DNA of 13,364 nucleotides from Methanosarcina sp. UBA5. Its GTDB lineage: Archaea > Halobacteriota > Methanosarcinia > Methanosarcinales > Methanosarcinaceae. Below are positions 4,468-10,794 of this stretch, in pieces. Numbering within the stretch: the stretch's first letter is position 1; every line of letters starts with the position of its first letter. The notes beneath the pieces were generated by a model. It was not told the DNA's origin, did not search any database, and worked only from the letters and a program-made list of their open reading frames with translations. The position numbers and the translations under genes are program-made. The stretch covers positions 1,555-14,918 of the forward strand of contig NZ_DAVG01000059.1 of assembly GCF_002505485.1 (NCBI RefSeq), read 5' to 3'.

Positions 4468-7077
4468 ATGACAGAATCAGAAATTCCAAAAGAATATAAT
4501 GCAAGTGAGGTTGAGGAAAAGTGGATGGAGAAGTGGAACCTCTCCATGTACCATTTCAACTGGGGAGAAGATACCCGCCCCCAGTATATTATCGACACCC
4601 CACCTCCTTATCCTACAGGTAATTTCCATATCGGAAACGCGCTTAACTGGTGTTATATTGACTTTGTTGCCCGATACAAACGTATGAGAGGGTACAATGT
4701 GATGTTCCCCCAGGGCTGGGATTGTCACGGCCTGCCAACTGAAGTCAAAGTTGAAGAAATTCACGGAATAACAAAAAACCAGGTTCCACGTGCAGAGTTC
4801 CGCAAGATGTGCAGGGAACTGACTGCAGGAAACATCGAGAAAATGCGTAAAACAATGCTGCACCTGGGTTTTTCCGTTGATTGGAGCAACGAATTCATTA
4901 CTATGGATCCTTCATACTTTGTAAAAACGCAGAAATCCTTTGTCAGGATGTATAATAATGATTACATCTACCACGAAGAACATCCTGTCAACTGGTGTCC
5001 CCGCTGCGAAACTGCGATTGCTTTTGCAGAAGTCGAGTATGAAACAAGGCAAACAAAGCTTAACTTTGTCCATTTCGACAAGGTAGACATTGCAACCACC
5101 AGGCCTGAACTTATGGCAGCCTGTGTTGCAGTTGCAGTAAATCCTGAAGACAAACGTTACAGCCAGTTTATAGGCCAGGAAATTATAGTTCCGCTCTTTG
5201 GCCAGAAAGTGACTCTGATTGCCGATGAGGATGTTGAGCCTGAATTCGGTACAGGCGCTGTGATGATCTGTACTTTCGGGGACAAGCAGGATGTGCGCTG
5301 GTGGGTAAAATACGGGCTTTCCCTTGTAAAAGCCATCGACAAACAGGGCAAGATGACAACAGCGGCAGGCAAGTATGAAGGGATGAGCCTTGCTGAGTGC
5401 AGAGAAGCTGTCATTGCTGATCTGAAAGTCGCAGGTTTCCTCTATGACCAGAAACCTCTGGAACAGAATGTCGGGCTTTGCTGGCGCTGTGATACCCCGA
5501 TCGAAATCCTTTCAGAGCCCCAGTGGTTCGTAAAGATCGACAACGATGCGATCCTGAAAGCTGCAGATGAGATAAACTGGTATCCTGATTACATGAAAGT
5601 CAGGCTCCAGAACTGGACAGGCACTATGGAGTGGGACTGGTGTATTTCCAGGCAAAGGATCTTTGCAACTCCAATCCCGATCTGGTACTGCAAGAAATGC
5701 GGGGAAGTAATGATTGCAGAAGAGAGCTGGCTTCCGATTGACCCGAATGAAGCAGCCCCTAAGAAAGCTTGCGCCTGCGGATCAACCGAATTTGAACCTG
5801 AAACCGATGTGCTCGACACCTGGATGGACTCCTCAATCACTGCATTACACGTCACGGGCTGGGAAAGCGAGCACGAACTCCGCCTGCCTGCACAGATCCG
5901 TCCACAGGGTCATGATATTATCAGAACCTGGGCCTTTTACACAATCCTGCGGAGCCTGGCTCTTGAAGGCAAGAGACCCTGGGACTCTATAGTAATTAAC
6001 GGTATGGTGCTCGGGCCTGATGGGCATAAGATGAGCAAATCCCTTGGAAACGTTATTTCCCCTGAAGAAGTAACCACGCAGTACAGCGCTGATGCTTTCA
6101 GGCAGTGGGGCGCAGTTGGCGGGTCCACAGGTTCGGATGTAATGTTCCGCTGGAAAGATGTGGTTTCAGCTTCTCGCTTCCTTCAAAAGATGTGGAGTAT
6201 CTACCGTTTCTCAATGTCTCACCTGAAGGGCTTCGGACAGGAAGACGCCGATAAATTCCCAACGGACTCCCTCTATATAATTGATAGGTGGCTGCTGAGT
6301 AAACTTAACAGGCTTGTAGATACTGCAACAAAGGAGTTTGATGAATACCAGTTTGATTCTACTTTCAAGGCCATAAGAGGTTTTGCCTGGGAAGTCCTTG
6401 CTGACAACTATCTGGAACTCGTAAAAGGCAGGCTTTATGGTGATGAGCCCGAAGGCAGAAGAGCAGCACAGTATGTGCTCTACAAGACAATGAAGACTCT
6501 CTCGCTTCTGCTTGCACCCTTTATACCCTTCTTTGCAGAAGAACTGTACTCCAGGTTTAGTGATGAAAGCGTCCATATACAGGACTGGCCGGCAGCTGAT
6601 GAAAGCTTCATAAATGAAGAAGCCGAAGCTGCAGGAGAACTGATTAAGGAGATCACAGGTGAGGTTCGCAGATACAAGTCCGACCTGGGAATGGCACTTA
6701 ATGCTCCCTTAAAGAAGCTTGAGATTTATGATGCAAGTATTGACACAGGAGATATCGCAGGCGCCACAAACTCGAAAGTTGAGTTGATGGAAGGGGCTCC
6801 TTCCTTTGAATATGTGCCAGTGGAAGTTAAACCCAATATGGGTGTTCTGGGCCCCAGATTCAGAAAAGATGCAGGTGCTGTCGTGAAAGCTCTCAAGGCT
6901 GAAAATCCTGCTGCTGTTGAATCCCAGGCAGCCTCAGGAAAAATAACCGTTGATGTAAATGGCAAACCGATCGAGCTCGAGCCCGAAGCCGTAGAGATAA
7001 GGAAAGAAGTGATTTCCGGCGGCAGGGAAGTCGATGTGCTTAAAGTCAGAGATGCGGTTGTTGTAATTGTAAGGTAA
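4468..7077 (+). CDS. valS: Valyl-tRNA synthetase
   Basis: This class I aminoacyl-tRNA synthetase (EC 6.1.1.9) charges tRNA-Val with valine in the cytoplasm. The 869-residue length is normal for archaeal enzymes, which lack the long bacterial C-terminal coiled coil. PPPYPTG (45-51) leads into the HIGH-type motif, here HIGN (54-57). A cysteine pair C177/C180 (WCPRC) opens the inserted editing domain, which carries TTRPE and removes mischarged threonine. A second metal-binding knuckle starts at C408/C411 (YCKKC) and continues with CACG. KMSKS is intact at 521-525. The anticodon-binding helical domain follows, and the C-terminal part has the LGPRF motif of archaeal enzymes. ATG 4468 is preceded by GGAGTG, six bases away. 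The gene has its own TATA box and a hairpin terminator, so it appears monocistronic. HIGN instead of HIGH is a tolerated variant in this family. Confidence 0.97.
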   Translation: MTESEIPKEYNASEVEEKWMEKWNLSMYHFNWGEDTRPQYIIDTPPPYPTGNFHIGNALNWCYIDFVARYKRMRGYNVMFPQGWDCHGLPTEVKVEEIHGITKNQVPRAEFRKMCRELTAGNIEKMRKTMLHLGFSVDWSNEFITMDPSYFVKTQKSFVRMYNNDYIYHEEHPVNWCPRCETAIAFAEVEYETRQTKLNFVHFDKVDIATTRPELMAACVAVAVNPEDKRYSQFIGQEIIVPLFGQKVTLIADEDVEPEFGTGAVMICTFGDKQDVRWWVKYGLSLVKAIDKQGKMTTAAGKYEGMSLAECREAVIADLKVAGFLYDQKPLEQNVGLCWRCDTPIEILSEPQWFVKIDNDAILKAADEINWYPDYMKVRLQNWTGTMEWDWCISRQRIFATPIPIWYCKKCGEVMIAEESWLPIDPNEAAPKKACACGSTEFEPETDVLDTWMDSSITALHVTGWESEHELRLPAQIRPQGHDIIRTWAFYTILRSLALEGKRPWDSIVINGMVLGPDGHKMSKSLGNVISPEEVTTQYSADAFRQWGAVGGSTGSDVMFRWKDVVSASRFLQKMWSIYRFSMSHLKGFGQEDADKFPTDSLYIIDRWLLSKLNRLVDTATKEFDEYQFDSTFKAIRGFAWEVLADNYLELVKGRLYGDEPEGRRAAQYVLYKTMKTLSLLLAPFIPFFAEELYSRFSDESVHIQDWPAADESFINEEAEAAGELIKEITGEVRRYKSDLGMALNAPLKKLEIYDASIDTGDIAGATNSKVELMEGAPSFEYVPVEVKPNMGVLGPRFRKDAGAVVKALKAENPAAVESQAASGKITVDVNGKPIELEPEAVEIRKEVISGGREVDVLKVRDAVVVIVR

Positions 7078-7094
7078 GCTTTTGCTTACCTTTT
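7071..7094 (+). terminator. Hairpin terminator overlapping the valS stop codon
   Basis: AAGGTAAGC (7071-7079) pairs perfectly with GCTTACCTT (7084-7092) around a TTTT loop, and T residues follow. The 5' arm contains the TAA stop codon (7075-7077) and the last sense codon, so the terminator is built into the end of the gene. Confidence 0.7.
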
Positions 7095-7597
7095 ATCAAA
7101 AATACCCGGGTTATTCGTGCTTATTTTTTCCAGCTTTCTACTAACAGCTGAAGGCAGGATATCCTCAGATCCGGTTCTTAAATTTGAACTCTGACTTAAT
7201 TCAAATTACTGCCTTAATTCTGCATGCCGGCTTTTACTGATTTTATCAGATTCCTTTTCTCATTGATTACTAAACTGTCATTTTCAAAGATGCAAAATAG
7301 ACTCCCAGTGTGCAAAATTATGAGAAAATCCATAAATTGTTCCGCTTAAATTGAGGATTTCTATAACGCTGGAGTCTCGAATACAGGGCATTTAGAATTA
7401 GTCCCAAACTTTAAAACATTTTTTTCACAGCGGAGGTTCAGGCTAGCTTCAAAGTGGTGAAGTGGCTATATAACTTTATGTTGCAATGGAGTTATTTAAC
7501 CAGGTGTAAGTATCTGAATTTTGCCTCTTTCCACAAAAAGAAATAGATTTATTTTTAGAAAGTGAAAAAACAAAGACTCCCCTTTCCAATGTGAAAC
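7095..7597. other. Spacer with no recognised feature
   Basis: About 500 bases of AT-rich DNA lie between valS and the DsrE-like gene. Only very short reading frames occur (for example 23 codons from the ATG near 7480), and none has a ribosome binding site. No repeat or RNA fold stands out. Confidence 0.5.
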
Positions 7598-7605
7598 TTT
7601 ATATA
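7598..7605 (+). promoter_or_regulatory. TATA box of the DsrE-like gene
   Basis: TTTATATA lies 50-57 bases before the ATG at 7655 and predicts a transcript start near 7628. The leader then contains TGGAGT (7645-7650) as the ribosome binding site. The spacing matches that seen at valS. Confidence 0.55.
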
Positions 7606-7654
7606 CATCTAGGTAATCTGTTTCAGAAATGTATTATTCATACCTGGAGTTTTT

Positions 7655-8023
7655 ATGACAAAAGTCGAAAAGGTACTACTGCTGCTCAAAAATATGGTGT
7701 ACGAAAGCACCAGCCCCCAGGAAACTCTCAAGTTTGCGAAGTATTACAGGAGTAAGGGGCTCGGTGTGCTGGTTATTCTGTGGGGGCCTATGGGAGTGCT
7801 ACTTGCAAAGAAAGATAAAACAAGAGGATCTCCCAAGTACGATGCTACTGTACAGGAATGTATGGATATGGGAGTGGAGTTCCGGTGCTGTCAGCTTGCC
7901 TCTGACATGATCGGGCTTAAAAAAGAAGAATTGATCCCTGGAATTGAATTCATCTGCTCAACAGAAGTTTCCGAGCTTTTCCTGAAATATACCGAGGAAA
8001 ATCAGCTAATCATTAATTTCTGA
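7655..8023 (+). CDS. DsrE-like small protein (DsrE/peroxiredoxin-like family)
   Basis: This 122-residue cytoplasmic protein resembles DsrE-fold proteins: an N-terminal strand (KVLLLLKNM), a helix (SPQETLKFAKYY), a second hydrophobic strand (GVLVILWGPMGVLL) and the segment VEFRCCQLASDMIGL, which matches the family pattern of a cysteine followed by Q-x-S/A-x-D-M. The cysteine pair C78-C79 is the likely reactive site; C69 and C101 are additional. DsrE-fold proteins relay sulfur or bind small thiols, but many archaeal members have no known role. It has its own TATA box and ribosome binding site, and no sulfur-metabolism gene lies next to it, so context does not help. Family assignment is by motif; function is not assigned. 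Confidence 0.75.
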   Translation: MTKVEKVLLLLKNMVYESTSPQETLKFAKYYRSKGLGVLVILWGPMGVLLAKKDKTRGSPKYDATVQECMDMGVEFRCCQLASDMIGLKKEELIPGIEFICSTEVSELFLKYTEENQLIINF

Positions 8024-8026
8024 GCC

Positions 8027-8040
8027 TTACAAATTTGTAA
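8027..8040. repeat. 14-bp perfect palindrome after the DsrE-like gene
   Basis: TTACAAATTTGTAA is fully self-complementary and begins three bases after the stop codon. As RNA it would form a short hairpin, so it may help termination; as DNA it could be a binding site. No T-tract follows directly. Confidence 0.4.
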
Positions 8041-8260
8041 AATTAAATGAGATATTTAAGCAATAATGGCCCTAATAAATTAAATGTGTTTCACTATAGC
8101 TTTTTCTTAAGTCAGGTTTTCTTCAACTTAATTCTACCCTGCCCCAACCGGTCCTTTAATCAGGGAATATGAGCCTGAAACCGGCCTGTAGAACATGTAA
8201 ATCTGTACCTCACCCAATTTTATCCATTTAAAAACCCTATTTGCTCTCTAACCTTACTCA

Positions 8261-8350
8261 CCCGAGCCCCGTCTCGTCCGAGTTCCTTCTAGCCTAAGTC
8301 CCGTCTCGGGAGGACGGTGCTCTTTTCGCTCGCTTTGTTCGCTCAAGAGG
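8261..8350. repeat. GC-rich block of short direct and inverted repeats
   Basis: In this AT-rich spacer, 8261-8350 is distinctly GC-rich. CCCGTCTCG occurs at 8268-8276 and 8300-8308. CCCGAG (8261-8266) mirrors CTCGGG (8305-8310). CCGTC and GACGG enclose the second copy. CTCTT (8320-8324) mirrors AAGAG (8345-8349) around CGCTCGCT. The latter octamer reappears inverted as AGCGAGCG at 8711-8718. The block resembles the remains of a dispersed repeat. The stretch 8351-8710 shows nothing else recognisable. Confidence 0.4.
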
Positions 8351-8675
8351 GCTGAATTATGGGCAAGTAGCAGTAATCTTTGCACAAACGGACTGATTTA
8401 AAAATTGTAGTTTTTCTGCCCTGAATCGCTTGGAGGTCATAGAAAACCAGGGATTTCCTGGGGGAGGGCTAATCTTCAATTTTTTAGATTTTCCGGTTTA
8501 GTGGGTCTGTAATCGGGTCTGATAAGCTCTATGTAAATCTTAAGTTTTATAAAAAGTTATAACCCTTTTTTCAATGTTAACTTATACCGACAGAGTTTTT
8601 TATGTGTTGTGCATTTTTTAGACTGTCCATTACTAACAGAAAACATCACATTGAGGAATGAATTATATGTCAATA

Positions 8676-8737
8676 TGCACATAATTAGAACAATATAAAA
8701 ACGCGGATCCAGCGAGCGAGCGTTTGTGCACATAATT
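8676..8737. repeat. 11-bp direct repeat flanking an AGCGAGCG motif
   Basis: TGCACATAATT occurs at 8676-8686 and 8727-8737, 51 bp apart, with the GC-rich AGCGAGCGAGCG (8711-8722) between. This could be a target duplication around a small insertion, or chance. No gene is inside. Confidence 0.3.
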
Positions 8738-8761
8738 GTGATAAAAATGGATTTTAATATC

Positions 8762-8932
8762 AAGTATATAACTTAAGAGCTGATCCCAAAACTCAAAATT
8801 ATTTCTCTGAATCTTATATTTCGAATAATCAATCAATTTTCAGATAACGAAAAACAATTTAAGAGCAAATTTAAAATTTGATAATTTGAGAATAAAATTG
8901 GTTTTGGGATGAGCTCTAAGTATATGACTTAA
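8762..8932. mobile_element. MITE-like element upstream of HMG-CoA reductase
   Basis: A 142-bp core (8776-8917) is bounded by 17-bp inverted repeats: AGAGCTGATCCCAAAAC at 8776-8792 and its reverse complement at 8901-8917 with one mismatch. Similarity extends a further ~15 bases inward. Outside both ends lies AAGTATATAACTTAA (8762-8776) or AAGTATATGACTTAA (8918-8932), 14 of 15 identical, resembling an aged target-site duplication (the left copy shares its last base with the terminal repeat). There is no coding capacity, so it would need a transposase from elsewhere. It ends about 20 bases before the likely hmgA TATA region. The parent insertion sequence family is not identified. Confidence 0.6.
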
Positions 8933-8937
8933 ATTAA

Positions 8938-8947
8938 TTATTTAATA
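8938..8947 (+). promoter_or_regulatory. Possible TATA box of hmgA
   Basis: TTATTTAATA lies about 75-80 bases before ATG 9019 and predicts a transcript start near 8968. It sits directly outside the MITE-like element, which could thus influence expression. AT-richness makes this a moderate call. Confidence 0.4.
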
Positions 8948-9018
8948 TGGAAGATTTCAGCCCTTCAGTCAATTAATTTTTAAAGAATAGAATGAAAACA
9001 ATCTCAGCAGGTGATTTC

Positions 9019-10275
9019 ATGTTTTTACAGGATTATGAACTAAGTGAGGAAGAGAAAGTTCTCTTACAAAAGATTCTGGATGGGGACGTGGCTCTTCGTA
9101 AGATTGAGGAGTTTGCAGACCCTGTGACTTCAGTAAAACTCAGGCGGCTTGCAATACAGGAGTTTGCGAAACTCGAGTTTGAGCATATCCAGAATTTCTC
9201 CCTTGATGTTGAAGCCGCATTGAAAAAAAATATTGAAAACATGATAGGCGCAGTTCAGATTCCCCTCGGAGTTGCCGGACTTCTGAAGGTAAATGGCGAA
9301 TATGCAAATTCCGAATACTACATTCCTCTTGCTACAACTGAAGGGGCTCTTGTTGCCGGTGTAAATCGCGGCTGTTCGGTTGTCACGAAATCAGGTGGAG
9401 CAAATGTAAGGGTCTTTGAGGACGAGATGACCAGAGCGCCTGTTTTTAAGCTTGAGAGTGTTAGCAGAGCTAAAGAATTTTATGAGTGGGTAAAATGTCC
9501 TGAGGTTTTCGAGAAGATGAAAGTCGTTGCCGAAAAAACGACACGTTTCGGAAAACTGCTTTCTGTAAAACCCTTCGTAACCGGCACATACGTATATCTC
9601 AGGTTCTCGTACGATACAAAAGACGCCATGGGCATGAACATGGTGACTATAGCTACTGACGCAGTAATGCACCTTATCGAAGATGAATTCGGTGCACATC
9701 CGGTTACCCTTTCAGGAAACATGTGTACCGACAAAAAACCGGCTTCCGTAAGCACCATTCTCGGAAGAGGAAAAACAGTTGTAGCCGAAGTTACGATTCC
9801 AAAGGAAATTGTAAAGGAAACCCTGAAATGTACGCCTGAATCCATGTTTGAGGTAAATTATAGCAAAAACCTGCTGGGTTCAGCAAGAGCAGGAGCACTT
9901 GGCTTCAATGCACATGCTGCAAACATTATTGCTGCGATCTACCTGGCCTGCGGGCAAGATGCAGCTCATGTCGTTGAAGGGAGTACTGCAATTACAAGCA
10001 TGGAGCTTACAAAATATGGAGAAATTAACTGTTCTGTTACCCTGCCTGCCCTGCCTGTGGGGACTGTTGGGGGAGGTACAGGTCTTGGAACCCAGAGAGA
10101 TTGCCTGAATATTCTCGGCGTTGCAGGTACAGGTGACGTTCCCGGAACAAACTCTAAGAAATTTGCGGAAATCGTAGCTTCTGCAGTGCTTGCAGGAGAA
10201 GTTAACCTTATAGGAGCTCAGGCTGCAGGACATCTGGCCCGTGCTCATGCCCAGCTCGGCCGCGGAAAGTTCTAA
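9019..10275 (+). CDS. hmgA: 3-hydroxy-3-methylglutaryl-CoA reductase, class I
   Basis: The enzyme reduces HMG-CoA to mevalonate with NADPH, the committed step to isoprenoid chains of archaeal lipids. Archaeal class I enzymes are soluble and lack the eukaryotic membrane domain, as here. With ATG 9019 as start the protein has 418 residues. It shows ENMIGAVQIPLGVAG, TTEG with catalytic E108, the NADPH-binding DAMGMN (202-207), CTDKKPA with K239, CGQDAA with D314, GTVGGGTGLGTQ, and GHLARAH with catalytic H410. All catalytic residues known from the human enzyme are present. ATG 9019 is chosen because AGGTGAT (9009-9015) fits the archaeal anti-Shine-Dalgarno sequence. An in-frame ATG at 8992 would add nine residues and lacks such a site. 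A MITE-like element precedes the promoter and structured repeats follow the stop. Confidence 0.96.
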   Translation: MFLQDYELSEEEKVLLQKILDGDVALRKIEEFADPVTSVKLRRLAIQEFAKLEFEHIQNFSLDVEAALKKNIENMIGAVQIPLGVAGLLKVNGEYANSEYYIPLATTEGALVAGVNRGCSVVTKSGGANVRVFEDEMTRAPVFKLESVSRAKEFYEWVKCPEVFEKMKVVAEKTTRFGKLLSVKPFVTGTYVYLRFSYDTKDAMGMNMVTIATDAVMHLIEDEFGAHPVTLSGNMCTDKKPASVSTILGRGKTVVAEVTIPKEIVKETLKCTPESMFEVNYSKNLLGSARAGALGFNAHAANIIAAIYLACGQDAAHVVEGSTAITSMELTKYGEINCSVTLPALPVGTVGGGTGLGTQRDCLNILGVAGTGDVPGTNSKKFAEIVASAVLAGEVNLIGAQAAGHLARAHAQLGRGKF

Positions 10276-10397
10276 CGCAACCGTTGCGCCGGTTGATCAC
10301 GCCGATAGGGCTCGGGGTTAAGATTTTCAAACTCAAACACAACCGTTGTGTTGGCTGATCACGCCGGTCACATTGTTGCTAGGGTTTTCGCTCAGGC
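10276..10397 (+). repeat. Two tandem ~60-bp copies with conserved hairpins
   Basis: Copy 1 starts at 10276 and copy 2 at 10338. Over the first 31 bases they differ at only a few positions, all transitions. The hairpin CGCAA-CCG-TTGCG (10276-10288) becomes CACAA-CCG-TTGTG (10338-10350), so a G-C pair is replaced by an A-T pair on both sides. A second small stem around TGATCAC is GGC/GCC in copy 2 (10353-10364) and GGT/GCC in copy 1, allowing a G-U pair. The block starts directly at the hmgA stop codon. It may be part of the transcript 3' end or a structured RNA. Confidence 0.55.
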
Positions 10398-10405
10398 TTT
10401 TTTTT
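10398..10405 (+). terminator. T8 tract, likely hmgA termination site
   Basis: Eight consecutive T follow the paired hairpin copies about 125 bases after the hmgA stop. Archaeal RNA polymerase stops at such U-rich tracts, so this is the likely 3' end of the hmgA transcript. Confidence 0.5.
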
Positions 10406-10794
10406 AAAAGGCTTGCATTGGGCCAATTTTTAATTCTTTTTTTGCTAATTTTCCAGGTAAGGAGAGGAAGCAAGATTATTTAAACTTAAATAATAATATT
10501 TTCTCGGGAAACTCAATAGAGGGAAAGCTCAATAGGGTCAGTGGCAATAGGATAAGAGAATTGGCCATAAATTTCTATTTTGCTGTTAACGTTTTAAGCA
10601 GGCTCTAGGCTTGAGTTTTAATGCATTTTGCCAACTAATTAGATGCTCACAAAATACCGGTTAAGACCTGTACAAGTAGCCATAAACTAAAACTCACTAA
10701 TCAGGAACTCACAGAATAAAAGCTGGTAAACTGAGCGAGCTAGAAAAGCTGAAGATAAATGGGAAATTAAGAAGAGATATGGGGGGTTAAATTT
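10406..10794. other. Spacer and probable long leader of the oxidoreductase operon
   Basis: The best TATA-like element is TTATTTAAA at 10476-10484, predicting a start near 10506 and a leader of about 290 bases. The octamer CTCAATAG is repeated near 10512 and 10529. No gene, RNA family or riboswitch is recognised. The end of this stretch holds the ribosome binding site GGGGGGTT at 10781-10788. The ATG at 10779 opens only three codons before a stop. Confidence 0.35.

Noticed and set aside
7480..7551. 23-codon frame before the DsrE-like gene
   Set aside because: There is no binding site, no promoter spacing and no family resemblance.
8557..8763. 68-codon minus-strand frame in the spacer before hmgA
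   Set aside because: It crosses a GC-rich repeat motif and direct repeats, has no binding site and shows no recognisable protein feature.
8992..9018. ATG 8992 as the hmgA start
   Set aside because: No ribosome binding site precedes it, while AGGTGAT lies directly before ATG 9019. It remains possible if the transcript is leaderless.
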